A stretch of DNA of 64,000 nucleotides from Rhodoferax aquaticus (GTDB lineage: Bacteria > Pseudomonadota > Gammaproteobacteria > Burkholderiales > Burkholderiaceae_C). The stretch lies in assembly GCF_006974105.1 (NCBI RefSeq), contig NZ_CP036282.1, positions 2,604,001 through 2,668,000 of the forward strand, written 5' to 3'. The notes beneath the pieces are model-generated. The model was not told the origin of the DNA and searched no databases. It was given only the letters and a program-made list of their open reading frames with translations. Numbering within the stretch: the first letter of the stretch is position 1; each line of letters opens with the position of its first letter. The position numbers and the translations under genes are program-made. Shown here piece after piece: positions 38,478 to 51,053 of this stretch.

Positions 38478-39061
38478 ACAAAGCCGCCTTTTCGATTTGC
38501 GTGTATTGTGGGTCTAGGCCAGGTGACAATCCTGCATTTTCAGCTGCGGCACGACAAGTTGGCGAATGGATTGGCAAAAACAATGGCCAGTTGGTCTACG
38601 GAGGCGGTAAAGGGGGACTGATGGGGATAGTCGCTGACGCTGCGTTGGATGCTGGAGCGTCCGTTGTTGGCATTATTCCAAAGGCTTTAGTAGAAAAAGA
38701 ATGGGCCCACCGCGACTGTACTGAACTGCATATTGTTGAAAACATGCATGAACGCAAACACATGATGGCCGAGCGTTCAGATGCTTTCATCGCCCTGCCC
38801 GGGGGCATCGGTACTTTAGAGGAGTTTTTTGAAGTCTGGACTTGGCGCCAACTTGGCTACCATGACAAGCCAATCGGGCTTCTCAACGTTGCCAATTTTT
38901 ACGACGGGTTGTTGGCATTCTTGAGCCAAACCACAGATCGGCAGTTCTTGAGTGATTGGCAAATGGGATTGGTCAAAACTTCTAACGCACCAGTCGACCT
39001 GCTCAAAGACCTCGTAGAAGCAATCGTTCCTTCTGGGCGAATACAGTTGGACCAAATTTGA
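38474..39061 (+). CDS. LOG-family protein (nucleotide 5'-monophosphate phosphoribohydrolase)
   Basis: 195-residue Rossmann-fold protein of the TIGR00730/LOG type, which cleaves the N-glycosidic bond of cytokinin nucleotides or AMP-like substrates. Motifs are YCGSRPGDNPAFSAAA, YGGGKGGLMGIVADAAL, the substrate motif ALPGGIGTLEEFFEVWTW, and HERKHMMAERSDAF. It is co-translated with dgkA through the ATGA overlap. It converges on glnB with a 59-base gap. Confidence 0.92.
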   Translation: MNKAAFSICVYCGSRPGDNPAFSAAARQVGEWIGKNNGQLVYGGGKGGLMGIVADAALDAGASVVGIIPKALVEKEWAHRDCTELHIVENMHERKHMMAERSDAFIALPGGIGTLEEFFEVWTWRQLGYHDKPIGLLNVANFYDGLLAFLSQTTDRQFLSDWQMGLVKTSNAPVDLLKDLVEAIVPSGRIQLDQI

Positions 39062-39120
39062 AGCGGGCTCGTCCCGGTACTGGGAGCACTCCGAAACGAG
39101 CTCAAACACGCGGCTTGAGA

Positions 39121-41155
<2,035 letters not shown>

Positions 41156-41217
41156 GAACCAAACATTCTTTGTAGTTAGCTGCAAGCCCATAGCGTGCAC
41201 AATTTTCGGTGTCTGCC

Positions 41218-42408
41218 ATGGGCGAAGTTAATTATGTCACCCAGGTGCTTACCTCGCCTGACGAAGTCAATGCGTTTGAGTGGGACGCATTGCTAGCGCT
41301 TCAAGCAGCCCCCACTCCGTTTATGCGGCATGCGTACTTGGCGGCAATGCATGCTAGTGGCAGCGCATGTCCAGCCACAGGTTGGACCCCACACTTTTTT
41401 GTATTGACCCACCAAGGCGCGCTGCAAGCTGCTTGCGTACTCTACGTGAAAACGCACTCATATGGAGAGTACGTCTTCGACTGGTCGTGGGCCAATGCGT
41501 ACGCACAACATGGGCTGGAATACTACCCAAAGGCACTGATTGCTGCGCCGTTCACCCCGGTTCCAGGCTCCCGCCTTATGGCTTTGGACGCCAACGCACG
41601 GCGTGCGCTCGTCAATGAGTTGTTGCTGTGGGCCAAGCGCAATCACATGTCGTCGCTGCATCTGCTCTTTGGGACGGAGCAAGACACAGAAACCTGCCAA
41701 CGTGCGGAAATGCTACTCCGACACACGGTTCAGTTTCATTGGCAGAATCGCGACTCCCCATATGAAAATTTTGACACTTTTTTAAGTGCCCTTACCCAAG
41801 AAAAACGTAAAAAAATTCGGCAAGAGCGGCGTAAAGTTCAAGAGGCAGGCGTGACCTTTAGGCACAGTTTCGGAGAACAAATTGCAGCCGAAGATTGGGA
41901 TTTTTTCTATCGGTGCTATGAACGCACCTATCTAGAACATGGAAACGCACCCTATTTAAATCGTGATTTCTTTAGGCGCATAGCGGAGTCCATGCCGGAA
42001 AACTGGGTTCTCTTCACAGCTGAGCGTAATGGCACCCCTATTGCTAGTAGTTTGATAGCAGTCGGCGCATACCCTATAAGCGGAGATGGCACTTTCACCC
42101 CAAGCCATCACAAAGTAGCCTACGGTCGCTACTGGGGAGCACTAGAACGAGTGGACTGCTTACACTTTGAAGCTTGCTTTTACCAACCGTTGGAGTGGTG
42201 CATACGCAATAGCTACCACCGTTTCGAAGGTGGGGCCCAAGGCGAACACAAAATGGCCCGAGCCTTACTTCCTGTAAAAACCACCAGTGCGCATTGGCTG
42301 GCTCACCCTAGCTTTTCAGATGCGGTTGCTCGTTTTCTTGAGCGAGAAGGTACAGGCATTGAAGAGTACATGGAGGCTTTGGAGCACCGCAGCCCCCTAC
42401 GCCCGTAG
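41218..42408 (+). CDS. FemAB-like GNAT-fold acyltransferase
   Basis: 396 aa from ATG 41218; a GTG at 41209 is also possible. It resembles the FemAB_like / DUF482 family: AFEWDALLALQAAPTPFMRHAYL near the start, a Lys/Arg-rich ALTQEKRKKIRQERRKV helix, and the C-terminal FEGGAQGEHKMARALLPV motif that is diagnostic for the family. These proteins are predicted aminoacyl or acyl transferases; their substrate is not known. It converges on the first chemoreceptor gene with eight bases between. Confidence 0.85.
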   Translation: MGEVNYVTQVLTSPDEVNAFEWDALLALQAAPTPFMRHAYLAAMHASGSACPATGWTPHFFVLTHQGALQAACVLYVKTHSYGEYVFDWSWANAYAQHGLEYYPKALIAAPFTPVPGSRLMALDANARRALVNELLLWAKRNHMSSLHLLFGTEQDTETCQRAEMLLRHTVQFHWQNRDSPYENFDTFLSALTQEKRKKIRQERRKVQEAGVTFRHSFGEQIAAEDWDFFYRCYERTYLEHGNAPYLNRDFFRRIAESMPENWVLFTAERNGTPIASSLIAVGAYPISGDGTFTPSHHKVAYGRYWGALERVDCLHFEACFYQPLEWCIRNSYHRFEGGAQGEHKMARALLPVKTTSAHWLAHPSFSDAVARFLEREGTGIEEYMEALEHRSPLRP

Positions 42409-42416
42409 TTGCAGCA

Positions 42417-44192
42417 TCAGAAGGTTTCCCAGTCGTCGTTTGCAACGACACCCGCTTTAGCCGCCTGACTTGGCCCCGCAATTTTTAAAGAAGGTCTGGC
42501 GTTTTTGGCACCAACTTGACCTGAATGCTTGGTCGCTCCACTGTAGGAGCCACCAGACGAAGTGCCTAACGCACCCCTCTTGTTTTCTACATTCGTTGCT
42601 TTGGCTTTAACCGGTGATGCAACCACCGGCCTGCGTACCTGAGGTGAGGAATGTCCCGCTTCACTACTGAGTTTAAAAACGGCCACCGTATCTACAAGCT
42701 CTTGGGATTGGGACTTAAGGCTGCTTGCAGCTGCGGCCATTTCCTCAACTAATGCAGCGTTTTGTTGAGTGGTTTGGTCCATCTGCGAAACAGCAGCACC
42801 CACCAAGGAGACTCCATTGGCCTGCTCGTTGCTTGCGGCACTGATCTCCCCCATGATTTCAGTCACGCGCTTGATGCTGCTCACGACTTCTGTCATCGTG
42901 ATGCCCGCTTGGTCCACCAGAGTCGTACCGTGCTCCACACGCTCGACGCTAGCGTTAATCAAGCTTTTGATTTCTTTTGCAGCATCAGCAGAGCGCCCAG
43001 CCAAGGACCGCACCTCACTGGCTACTACCGCAAAGCCCCTACCCTGTTCACCTGCACGTGCAGCCTCGACAGCAGCATTGAGCGCCAAAATATTCGTCTG
43101 GAACGCAATGCCATCAATCACGCTAATGATGTCAGCAATCTTGCGTGAGGATGCATTGATGTCTTTCATGGTATCGACCACCTGCGACACCACAGTACCG
43201 CCCTCCACCGCAATGCTGGAGGCACTGGTTGCCAACTGATTGGCGTGTATCGCGCTTTCTGCATTCTGTTTCACCATATTGCTCAACTCAGCCATGGAAC
43301 CGGCGGTTTGCTCGAGTGCATTGGCCTGCTGCTCCGTGCGCTCGGACAGATCATGGTTGCCCTGAGCAATCTCAGCGCTGGCGGTCGCCACAATTTCTGC
43401 ATTACTTTTAACGTTCTTAACGATGCCTGAGAAACTGCTTTGCATGCGCGCCATCGATGTTAATAGTTGGCGCGTCTCATCATTGCCCTCGCTGACCACC
43501 TGAGCGGACAAATCCCCAGAAGCAAGCTGGTCGGCGATCTGGACCGCATGCGCCATAGGTCGCGCCAAGTGGCCAGAAAGCCACAAGGCCGCCCACATGA
43601 GGAGGCCCGCAGCCACTGTCAGAGCAACAGCTAGCTGCACCAGCGTCTGGCGGGCCGCACCCTTGGTCATTTCAGCATTGTCTTGGGCATTTTTCTCAAT
43701 AGACGCACTTTGTGCTTCCATCGCCCCTTCGAGAACTTTGAATGCTTTCTGAAACTCTGGCACAGCCGCTTGTGAAGCGGCTGCATCTGTGGCCGCTAAC
43801 TTGATAACCGTCTCAGCACTCGCCGCATAGGCTTGTACAAGGGGCGCTGTGATCTTCAAGTTAGCCTTAACCTCATCAGATATCTCTAAAGAATTTAGAA
43901 ACTCCATGTTCTTTGCAAACACGCCCACATGGTCACCTAGATCTTTTTGAGCTTCAGCAACTTGGGCTGCATCTGTCTTTGCAGCCCCTAGCAAAGCCAA
44001 GAACACATCTCCACGAATGGCGTCATGCATCATGTCGGCCTCCTGGCTAGCTTGAAGCGCAAGAGAGGTGGTGGCTGACTGTTCAATAGCACCTGCAGAT
44101 CGATTGGCATTGAGCAACCCAATACCGCCGACCATGCATGCCATGATCACCCCCACTAAGCCCAAACCCAATACCTGGTTGCGAAGCTTCAT
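42417..44192 (-). CDS. Methyl-accepting chemotaxis protein (four-helix sensor type)
   Basis: 591 aa from ATG 44192, which has an AGGGGG ribosome site; the frame extends 22 codons upstream. TM1 (about residues 7-28) and TM2 (about 187-208) flank an all-helical periplasmic domain of about 160 residues, as in four-helix-bundle sensors. HAMP is followed by the signalling hairpin tip [20 protein letters not shown]. The C-terminus ends NDDWETF, a CheR/CheB docking tail at the end of a long flexible linker. It is the third gene of the cheW-mcp-mcp set. Confidence 0.94.
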   Translation of the reverse strand: MKLRNQVLGLGLVGVIMACMVGGIGLLNANRSAGAIEQSATTSLALQASQEADMMHDAIRGDVFLALLGAAKTDAAQVAEAQKDLGDHVGVFAKNMEFLNSLEISDEVKANLKITAPLVQAYAASAETVIKLAATDAAASQAAVPEFQKAFKVLEGAMEAQSASIEKNAQDNAEMTKGAARQTLVQLAVALTVAAGLLMWAALWLSGHLARPMAHAVQIADQLASGDLSAQVVSEGNDETRQLLTSMARMQSSFSGIVKNVKSNAEIVATASAEIAQGNHDLSERTEQQANALEQTAGSMAELSNMVKQNAESAIHANQLATSASSIAVEGGTVVSQVVDTMKDINASSRKIADIISVIDGIAFQTNILALNAAVEAARAGEQGRGFAVVASEVRSLAGRSADAAKEIKSLINASVERVEHGTTLVDQAGITMTEVVSSIKRVTEIMGEISAASNEQANGVSLVGAAVSQMDQTTQQNAALVEEMAAAASSLKSQSQELVDTVAVFKLSSEAGHSSPQVRRPVVASPVKAKATNVENKRGALGTSSGGSYSGATKHSGQVGAKNARPSLKIAGPSQAAKAGVVANDDWETF

Positions 44193-44304
44193 CTCTACCC
44201 CCTTCTTGCGAATTGATAACGAATTATTTTTTAACTTGTCAGCGCATTGACCCTGCACGAAACAGCTTTAAAAGCTTGCACCAAACCTATCCGCACTGAG
44301 GTGT

Positions 44305-46329
44305 CTAAAACGTTTCCCAGTCGTCCGACTCGCCACCCTTGGCTGCAGCCGGAGGAAGCTTGACTGCTGCAACTTCAGGCGCTGGTGGCTTAGCCTGCAT
44401 GGCATTTGGTTTTGCCAAAGACGGACTGGGTTTGCGCGGGGGCAATTGAGCCTGCCTAAGGGGCGCTGACTTTGGCTTGGAAGCACTGGACACTGAACCT
44501 GCCCCGCCGTGAGGCGCATTTCCGAGCTTAAACACAGCAACCACTTGCACCAAATCGTTGGCTTGGCTCTTCAAACTGCTTGCGGCAGCGGCCATTTGTT
44601 CCACTAAGGCGGCATTTTGCTGGGTAGCTTGATCCATCTGAGTGACCGCTTCTCCCACTTGTGAGACACCTGCACTCTGCTCAGCACTCGCGGCGCTGAT
44701 CTCACCCATGATGTCAGTCACCCGACGAATGCTACTCACCACTTCTGCCATGGTAGTACCGGCTTGGTCTACCAAAACGCTACCGTGCTCCACTCTTTCA
44801 ACGCTGGCGTTGATCAGGCTTTTAATTTCTTTAGCTGCATCTGCAGACCGCCCTGCTAAGGAACGCACTTCACTCGCGACGACAGCAAAGCCACGCCCCT
44901 GCTCACCGGCGCGTGCCGCTTCTACCGCCGCGTTTAGAGCCAGGATATTGGTCTGAAATGCAATGCCGTCGATCACACTGATGATGTCTGATATCTTGCG
45001 CGAAGATTCGTTGATACCTTTCATGGTCTCAACCACTTGGCCAACAACCTCCCCACCTTTGATGGCCACGGTGCTTGCACTCATGGCCAGTTGATTGGCT
45101 TGTCGCGCGCTGTCTGCATTTTGCTTCACTGTTGAGCCAAGCTCCTCCATCGAAGCCGCTGTTTCCTCAAGGTTACTGGCTTGTTGTTCTGTACGCGCCG
45201 ACAGATCGTTGTTCCCTTGTGCAATCTCGGCACTAGCAATCGCCACCCCGTCTGCACTGGTGCGCACTTGCTGAATCACACGATGAATCTTTTCGACAAA
45301 CTGGTTGAAACCGGCGCCAATTACTGCAAGTTCATCGTTGCCAGATGTCGTAACCCGGAGAGTAAGGTCCCCATCGCCGGACCCGATTTCGTGCATAGCG
45401 TCCCGCAGCACAGTTAAGCGCCCTAACAGTTTGGTCAGCAAACCAGCGATAAAGATCACTGCTACCAGTGCGATCACTAGGCTGCCCCCCAAAGAGGACC
45501 AGACCATGGCACTGATGCCAGCCAAGGCTTCCTGCTTATTGAATGCAATCACCAGCACCCAGTCTGAACCCGCAATTGGTGCCGCAGTGATCAAATTGGA
45601 CTTGTTGTTGATCGTGGCGTCAGTCAAGCCTGTGTTGCCCACGAGCGCAGCAATCCCCGCCGCATCGAGCGCAGGGGAAAGTTCTGTTGCCGGTTTCAGC
45701 AACATGGCGGTATCTTCATGGACCATGATTTTCCCGTCCTTGGCGACGATGAAACCATACGAAGCCGGCGTAGGCCGAATAGACACGACATTGCGCACCA
45801 CACCATCCATGAATACATCTAGCGCCGTAACGGCCTTTACGTTAGCACCGTCTTTGACGGCAGATGCTACGGTGATTACAAGCTTCTTGGTCCCCGAGTC
45901 TAGGTAAGGTTCCGTTACCACGGGGCCACTTCCAGCGGCCGCCAGTTTGTACCAAGGCCGGGACGTGGGGTCGTAATCAGGTGGAAGCTCTTGGGGTGAA
46001 GAGAACGCGGTGCGCTTGTCAGAGTAGCCAATATAAGCCGTGTCAACGCCACCCGCTATTTTGGCCTGTTGCAGGAATTTCACCGGGTCGGCTTCGTCAA
46101 CCGCACTCGCAAAGGAAAGCACAACGTTACGACGCGCACCCAACCAGTCAGCAACATCATTGGCATGCGCCTGTGCTAGAGCTTTCGCCTGGTCGTTGAG
46201 CGAGCTGATCGCGTGGAATCTGGCGGTCCAAACGTTGCTGGCGGTAAGGGCTAGTAATCCTAGTAAGACCAGTGCACCTACTGTGGCAATGACCCGGCCG
46301 CGCAATGAAGAAAGAAATGAACGCATCAT
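44305..46329 (-). CDS. Methyl-accepting chemotaxis protein (dCache sensor type)
   Basis: 674 aa. TM1 (about residues 10-32) is followed by a double-Cache periplasmic ligand domain (about 35-275), with [19 protein letters not shown] and [14 protein letters not shown] as typical elements. TM2, HAMP ([15 protein letters not shown]) and the signalling domain with [15 protein letters not shown] follow. A Pro/Lys/Ala-rich linker leads to the C-terminal ESDDWETF. Cache domains of this sort often bind amino or carboxylic acids; the ligand here is unknown. The signalling half is nearly the same as that of the downstream receptor. Confidence 0.94.
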   Translation of the reverse strand: MMRSFLSSLRGRVIATVGALVLLGLLALTASNVWTARFHAISSLNDQAKALAQAHANDVADWLGARRNVVLSFASAVDEADPVKFLQQAKIAGGVDTAYIGYSDKRTAFSSPQELPPDYDPTSRPWYKLAAAGSGPVVTEPYLDSGTKKLVITVASAVKDGANVKAVTALDVFMDGVVRNVVSIRPTPASYGFIVAKDGKIMVHEDTAMLLKPATELSPALDAAGIAALVGNTGLTDATINNKSNLITAAPIAGSDWVLVIAFNKQEALAGISAMVWSSLGGSLVIALVAVIFIAGLLTKLLGRLTVLRDAMHEIGSGDGDLTLRVTTSGNDELAVIGAGFNQFVEKIHRVIQQVRTSADGVAIASAEIAQGNNDLSARTEQQASNLEETAASMEELGSTVKQNADSARQANQLAMSASTVAIKGGEVVGQVVETMKGINESSRKISDIISVIDGIAFQTNILALNAAVEAARAGEQGRGFAVVASEVRSLAGRSADAAKEIKSLINASVERVEHGSVLVDQAGTTMAEVVSSIRRVTDIMGEISAASAEQSAGVSQVGEAVTQMDQATQQNAALVEQMAAAASSLKSQANDLVQVVAVFKLGNAPHGGAGSVSSASKPKSAPLRQAQLPPRKPSPSLAKPNAMQAKPPAPEVAAVKLPPAAAKGGESDDWETF

Positions 46330-46427
46330 GACCCCTCTATCAAAACTGATACAACTGTCACGCCCATCTGCACCCGTCAGATGCAGCCAACGACTAACTT
46401 ACCCGCCCGGAGGAGTGGCGCTCAAAC

Positions 46428-46940
46428 CTATAAAGCACCAACCAAGCCTAGCTCGGTGTTGCTCATCAGGGACTCCATATTCATTACGATCAACATACGT
46501 TCACCTAGGTTGGCTAGTCCCACAATAAAACGTGACTCGATCTTGGATTCAAACTGGGGCGCAGGCTTGATGTTTTCAGACTGAAGGGTGACCACGTCAG
46601 AAACGGCGTCAACAACGGCGCCAACGACCGTACCACGCACGTTTAAGATGATCACTACGGTGAACTCTGTGTAATCAACCTTAGGAATACTGAGCTTGAG
46701 GCGCAAATCTACGATGGGAACAATGACACCGCGCAAATTGATTACGCCCTTTATGAAATCAGGCGAGTTCACCATCTTGGTGGGTTCTTCGTAAGAACGA
46801 ATCTCTTGAACTCGAAGAATGTCGATAGCATATTCTTCGCCACCCAAACGGAGTGTCAAAAACTGACCCGAATCTACCGTCACTTGATGGTACCGGGCGC
46901 CTTGGCTACTCATTGAAGATGGGGCCTGCATTGTTTCCAT
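46428..46940 (-). CDS. cheW: Chemotaxis coupling protein CheW
   Basis: 170 aa. It joins chemoreceptors to the CheA kinase. The CheW fold shows GQFLTLRLGGEEYAIDILRVQEIR, quoted in part, VINLRGVIVPIVDLRLKL and the conserved NLGERMLIVMNMESLM. The ATG at 46940 has an AAGGAT ribosome site. It is the first gene of the set, with the two receptor genes behind it; no cheA, cheR or cheB is visible in the window. Confidence 0.95.
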   Translation of the reverse strand: METMQAPSSMSSQGARYHQVTVDSGQFLTLRLGGEEYAIDILRVQEIRSYEEPTKMVNSPDFIKGVINLRGVIVPIVDLRLKLSIPKVDYTEFTVVIILNVRGTVVGAVVDAVSDVVTLQSENIKPAPQFESKIESRFIVGLANLGERMLIVMNMESLMSNTELGLVGAL

Positions 46941-47283
46941 GGTGAATCCTTGACTGCGACAGCGTGCGAAGAACTTCTAAGACCAATAAGCTCCAATTCA
47001 TCATACACGGACGTTCACATTCCGTGAATAGCTATTGGGGCAAAAGTCCAAAACGCCTGTTTATTCAAAGCCTCTACTACCTTTTGCGTTGCAACACAGG
47101 GCGTCGAGCGCAGTCTCGAAGGGGACAGAGACCCCACTACCAAGCACAGCCTGTGCCCTGAAAATGCCGATAGTACAGATGTGTGACAGGCCCAAGTGAC
47201 CACTAACCCCGCCGCGCCCACCTCACAAAAGCCTTCAGCAGCTACACATTGCCAGCGGAACACCAACAACCCCAACGATCACC
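46941..47283. other. Intergenic region without a recognised gene
   Basis: A 343-base gap between the divergent cheW and hydrolase genes. No convincing coding frame, tRNA or terminator was seen. A 6-base inverted repeat GCACAG-C-CTGTGC lies at 47144-47156. It should hold the cheW promoter, but I could not identify a convincing sigma-28 or sigma-70 element. Confidence 0.5.
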
Positions 47284-48075
47284 GTGAAAAAAGAGTCGGC
47301 AACACCATCCGCAAAAGACCACCGCGCCCCAGGCGCCCTGCTTATGGCCATGGAATTTCGTGCGCCTTGGGAATTTTGGTCCGTGCTCCCAAGTTGGCCG
47401 GCACTGATGCGCGCGCCGGCAGGTGATGGGCACAGCGTCATCATGTACCCCGGCCTGTCTGCCAGCGACACCTCTACATTGGCCTTGCGGCTGTACCTTC
47501 AAAACCTAGGCTACAACGCCGTGGGTTGGAAGCAAGGCCACAACTTTGGCCCTCGTGCTGGCGTTATGCCGCTTGCCAGACATCAACTCGAGGAGGCGGC
47601 GCAAGACAGTGGCGGCAAGGTCAGCTTACTGGGCTGGAGTTTGGGTGGCATCTACGCGCGAGAACTCGCCAAAGAGCTCCCTCACTTGGTGCGCAGCGTG
47701 ATCACTTTGGGCACCCCGTTTGCTGGAACGCACAGAAACACCAATGCGTGGCGCTTGTTTGAACTTACAAGCGGCAAGAATATTGCAAACGAGGCGGAGA
47801 GGTTTGATCTCCCCACTGCGCCACCGGTTCCTACAAGCTCTGTCTTCTCGAGGACCGATGGCGTGGTGCACTGGGAAGCCAGCGTACAGCGGAGCAGCAA
47901 AGCCCAACCCAAGACGGAGAACATTGAGGTGTATGCCAGCCACCTTGGTATCGCACTCAACCCCAGCACGTGGTGGGTAGTGGCAGATCGCCTCAGCCAA
48001 GCAGAAGAAAGCTGGCAACCCTTTCGCAGGGATGGCATGCTGCAAAACTGGGTGTACCCCGATCCGAAACGCTAA
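47284..48075 (+). CDS. Alpha/beta hydrolase (lipase-like)
   Basis: 263 aa, start GTG 47284. The nucleophile elbow is LLGWSLGGIYARELA (G-W-S-L-G). The sequence before it, VIMYPGLSASDTSTLALRLYLQNLGY, resembles PGAP1-like or lipase-type hydrolases, and VITLGTPFAGTHRNTNAW follows. The catalytic Asp is probably in SVFSRTDGVVHWEA and the His in EVYASHLGIALNP. There is no signal peptide, so it is probably cytoplasmic. The substrate is unknown. Confidence 0.85.
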   Translation: MKKESATPSAKDHRAPGALLMAMEFRAPWEFWSVLPSWPALMRAPAGDGHSVIMYPGLSASDTSTLALRLYLQNLGYNAVGWKQGHNFGPRAGVMPLARHQLEEAAQDSGGKVSLLGWSLGGIYARELAKELPHLVRSVITLGTPFAGTHRNTNAWRLFELTSGKNIANEAERFDLPTAPPVPTSSVFSRTDGVVHWEASVQRSSKAQPKTENIEVYASHLGIALNPSTWWVVADRLSQAEESWQPFRRDGMLQNWVYPDPKR

Positions 48076-48082
48076 AAGAAAA

Positions 48083-48119
48083 AAGAGCAGATGGCTTGCG
48101 GCCAGATGCTCTTATTTTT
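48083..48119. terminator. Bidirectional terminator between hydrolase and ppa
   Basis: Arms AAGAGCA and TGCTCTT enclose an inner imperfect stem (GATGGC / GGCCAGA). ATTTTT follows on the plus strand and TTTTTTCTTTT on the minus strand, so it can end both convergent genes. Confidence 0.75.
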
Positions 48120-48164
48120 ATAGCTAGCTGCGCACTACTGAAGGGCGCAAACTGTACTTTTCTT
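48115..48164 (+). repeat. Interspersed intergenic repeat, copy 2
   Basis: Core ATAGCTAGCTGCGCA...CTGAAGGGCGCAAA, T-rich at both ends. It aligns along its length with copy 1 at 15768-15818 at about 70% identity and lies in the same orientation, also in an intergenic gap. Its start merges with the U-tract of the preceding terminator. Confidence 0.6.
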
Positions 48165-48168
48165 GCAA

Positions 48169-48714
48169 TTACCCGGCAGCAGCCTCAGACTTTTTGTAGT
48201 TCTCAATACCATCGGTGATTTCTTTTTGGGCTGACTCTGGACCTTCCCAACCCAGCACCTTGACCCACTTGCCTTCTTCCAAGTCTTTGTAGTGCTCAAA
48301 GAAGTGGGCGATGGTTTTTAAACGCAGTTGGTTCAAATCTTCGGGCTTTTGCCAGTGTGAGTAGATGGACAAGATTTTGTTGATAGGCACGGCCAACACT
48401 TTACCGTCTTGGCCAGCTTCATCTTCCATCTTCAAGATGCCAATAGCGCGGCACTGAACGACCACTCCAGGAATCAATGGCACCGGAGTAATCACCAACA
48501 CGTCCACCGGGTCGCCATCACCCGAAATGGTTTTGGGCACATAACCGTAGTTGGTGGGGTAGTGCATGGCCGTGCTCATAAAGCGGTCCACAAAGATTGC
48601 ACCAGTGGCCTTGTCCACTTCGTACTTCACGGGGTCCGCATTCATCGGAATTTCGATGATCACGTTAAAGCTGTCTGGCGCGTTTTTTCCGGGGGTGACG
48701 TTATCAAGTGACAT
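48169..48714 (-). CDS. ppa: Inorganic pyrophosphatase (soluble, family I)
   Basis: 181-residue cytoplasmic enzyme hydrolysing pyrophosphate released by biosynthesis. The metal-binding signature DGDPVDVLV is present, with [10 protein letters not shown] before it and [17 protein letters not shown] near the end. The length is normal for family I. It is divergent from the membrane pyrophosphatase gene, so both pyrophosphate-consuming enzymes share a 230-base control region. Confidence 0.97.
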   Translation of the reverse strand: MSLDNVTPGKNAPDSFNVIIEIPMNADPVKYEVDKATGAIFVDRFMSTAMHYPTNYGYVPKTISGDGDPVDVLVITPVPLIPGVVVQCRAIGILKMEDEAGQDGKVLAVPINKILSIYSHWQKPEDLNQLRLKTIAHFFEHYKDLEEGKWVKVLGWEGPESAQKEITDGIENYKKSEAAAG

Positions 48715-48876
48715 GGTGCTTCTTCGGGTTAAGTTAAATCAATAAGTGCTAAGGATTAACCCTGATTTTACTTACTCCGCTCTTGCTTGCCGCGCTACGG
48801 CTAGATATTTCAAGTTACAGTCCGCCCGTTGGCCAATCGTCTCCACCGTGCTCTTAGCAGCAGGGGCTTCGAGGAA

Positions 48877-48909
48877 GCAACGCAGCGGGGTCAACGCTTG
48901 CGTTGCCCC
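48877..48909 (+). promoter_or_regulatory. Structured 5' region upstream of hppA (two competing hairpins)
   Basis: Arms GCAACGCA-GCG (48877-48887) and CGC-T-TGCGTTGC (48895-48906) can form an 11-pair stem with one bulge and a 7-base loop. The same right arm can instead pair with GGGG-T-CAACGC (48887-48897) through GCGTTGCCCC (48900-48909). The two structures exclude each other. There is no U-tract, and the hppA ribosome site (48933-48937) is not buried. Likely part of the leader RNA; function unknown. Confidence 0.4.
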
Positions 48910-48944
48910 CTCCATAAGCGAACCAACACAAGAGGAGACCTTCT

Positions 48945-50999
48945 ATGACGGGAAATTCCGCGCTGATACTGGCGCTAGTCTGTGGATTCATTGCCGTTGC
49001 ATACGGCTTTTGGGCCCGCAGTTGGATACTTTCTCAAGATGCCGGCAATGCACGTATGCAAGAAATTGCATCTGCCATTCAGACAGGTGCCGCTGCTTAC
49101 CTTGCACGGCAGTACAAGACCATTGCGATGGTCGGTGCGGCTCTAACAATTCTTATCGCCTTGTTTTTGGACCCACTGAGTGCTGTCGGTTTTGTCATTG
49201 GTGCGGTGCTGTCTGGCGCCTGCGGTTTTATTGGTATGAATGTCTCTGTACGAGCCAATGTCCGCACAGCCCAGGCTGCCACCAAAGGCATTGGACCAGC
49301 GTTGGATGTGGCATTTCGGGGTGGCGCCATCACAGGCATGCTAGTCGTGGGCCTAGGCTTGCTTGGAGTAACGGCGTTCTACTGGTACTTGGTGCCAGAT
49401 GGCGCAGTGACGGCTGCGAAGCTGAATCCTTTGATTGGATTTGCGTTTGGATCCTCTTTGATTTCCATTTTTGCACGTCTGGGCGGAGGCATATTTACCA
49501 AAGGTGCAGATGTCGGGGCTGACTTGGTTGGCAAAGTGGAAGCAGGTATTCCTGAAGACGACCCACGCAACCCGGCAGTGATTGCTGACAATGTGGGCGA
49601 CAACGTAGGGGACTGCGCAGGCATGGCCGCCGACTTGTTTGAGACCTATGCAGTGACCCTGATAGCGACCATGGTGTTGGGCGCATTACTTGTCACAGGC
49701 GCTGGGGCCCAAATTGTGGTCTACCCCTTGGCCTTAGGCGCCGTTTCCATCGTGGCATCTATCGTGGGCTGCTTCTTTGTCAAAGCTTCGCCGGGCATGA
49801 AAAACGTGATGCCTGCGCTGTACAAGGGCTTGGCAGTAGCCGGTGGCCTGTCCTTGTTTTTCTTTTACTTTGTTACCCAAGCGCTGATTGCAGATGGTAC
49901 TTTAGGTAGCACAGGCGCGCCCATGAAACTCTTTGGGGCCTGTGCGGTCGGTCTAGTTTTGACTGCGGCATTGGTATGGATTACCGAGTACTACACCGGC
50001 ACCCAATATGCCCCCGTCAAGCACATTGCCCAAGCTTCGACCACGGGCCATGGTACGAACATCATCGCTGGCTTGGGCGTATCCATGCGATCTACCGCGT
50101 GGCCTGTCATCTTTGTATGCATAGCCATATGGACAGCGTACACATTGGCTGGTCTATACGGTATCGCCATTGCTGCAACCTCCATGCTGAGCATGGCTGG
50201 TATTGTGGTTGCTTTGGACGCATATGGCCCCATTACAGACAATGCCGGGGGAATCGCGGAGATGGCTGAGATGCCCAAGTCTGTCAGGGACGTTACAGAC
50301 CCACTGGACGCTGTTGGCAACACCACAAAGGCCGTCACCAAAGGATACGCCATTGGTTCTGCAGGACTTGCCGCACTCGTGCTTTTTGCCGACTACACCC
50401 ACAAACTAGAGGCTTACGGCAAGGTCATTAGCTTCGACCTCAGCAACCCAATGGTCATCATTGGGCTTTTCATTGGCGGATTGATACCTTACCTTTTTGG
50501 AGCCATGGCCATGGAAGCAGTAGGCCGTGCTGCAGGTGCTGTCGTAGTGGAAGTCCGCAGACAGTTCCGGGAAATCAAAGGCATTATGGATGGTTCTGCA
50601 AAACCGGAATACGGCAAAGCGGTTGACATGCTTACGACCGCCGCCATAAAGGAAATGATGATCCCTTCCCTTTTGCCTGTGGTTGCGCCGATTGTGGTCG
50701 GGCTACTCTTAGGGCCAGCCGCGCTGGGTGGCTTGCTGATGGGAACAATTGTCACCGGTTTGTTTGTCGCCATCTCTATGTGTACTGGCGGCGGCGCTTG
50801 GGACAACGCCAAAAAATACATTGAAGATGGCCACCATGGTGGCAAAGGCTCGGATACACACAAAGCTGCAGTGACGGGAGACACAGTAGGTGACCCCTAC
50901 AAAGACACAGCGGGTCCAGCAGTTAATCCATTGATCAAAATAATTAACATTGTGGCCTTACTCATAGTCCCATTGATGATGAAAATACACGGTGGCTAA
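48945..50999 (+). CDS. hppA: Membrane-bound proton-translocating pyrophosphatase (K+-independent type)
   Basis: 684 aa, about 15-16 membrane segments. It couples pyrophosphate hydrolysis to ion pumping across the inner membrane. The catalytic loop reads [21 protein letters not shown], quoted in part, then [20 protein letters not shown]. In the motif [10 protein letters not shown] a lysine occupies the place that is alanine in K+-dependent, often Na+-pumping, enzymes. This predicts a K+-independent H+ pump. The ATG at 48945 has an AGGAG ribosome site. It ends at a strong terminator. Confidence 0.96.
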   Translation: MTGNSALILALVCGFIAVAYGFWARSWILSQDAGNARMQEIASAIQTGAAAYLARQYKTIAMVGAALTILIALFLDPLSAVGFVIGAVLSGACGFIGMNVSVRANVRTAQAATKGIGPALDVAFRGGAITGMLVVGLGLLGVTAFYWYLVPDGAVTAAKLNPLIGFAFGSSLISIFARLGGGIFTKGADVGADLVGKVEAGIPEDDPRNPAVIADNVGDNVGDCAGMAADLFETYAVTLIATMVLGALLVTGAGAQIVVYPLALGAVSIVASIVGCFFVKASPGMKNVMPALYKGLAVAGGLSLFFFYFVTQALIADGTLGSTGAPMKLFGACAVGLVLTAALVWITEYYTGTQYAPVKHIAQASTTGHGTNIIAGLGVSMRSTAWPVIFVCIAIWTAYTLAGLYGIAIAATSMLSMAGIVVALDAYGPITDNAGGIAEMAEMPKSVRDVTDPLDAVGNTTKAVTKGYAIGSAGLAALVLFADYTHKLEAYGKVISFDLSNPMVIIGLFIGGLIPYLFGAMAMEAVGRAAGAVVVEVRRQFREIKGIMDGSAKPEYGKAVDMLTTAAIKEMMIPSLLPVVAPIVVGLLLGPAALGGLLMGTIVTGLFVAISMCTGGGAWDNAKKYIEDGHHGGKGSDTHKAAVTGDTVGDPYKDTAGPAVNPLIKIINIVALLIVPLMMKIHGG

Positions 51000-51030
51000 G
51001 CGGCTTCACCTCTAGCCCAACAACCACTAG

Positions 51031-51053
51031 GCCCGCATTAGCGGGCTTTTTTT
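51031..51053 (+). terminator. Rho-independent terminator after hppA
   Basis: Perfect stem GCCCGC/GCGGGC with an ATTA loop followed by seven T bases, 31 bases after the hppA stop. Confidence 0.9.

Noticed and set aside
39062..39120. Inverted repeat GCTCGT / ACGAGC between the LOG-family gene and glnB
   Set aside because: Long loop and no U-tract; too weak for a terminator call.
44244..44270. Possible flagellar sigma-28 promoter (TAAAGCTG-N11-GTCAATGC, minus strand) before the four-helix chemoreceptor
   Set aside because: The -35 half is acceptable, but the -10 half matches only about four of eight consensus bases (GCCGATAA).
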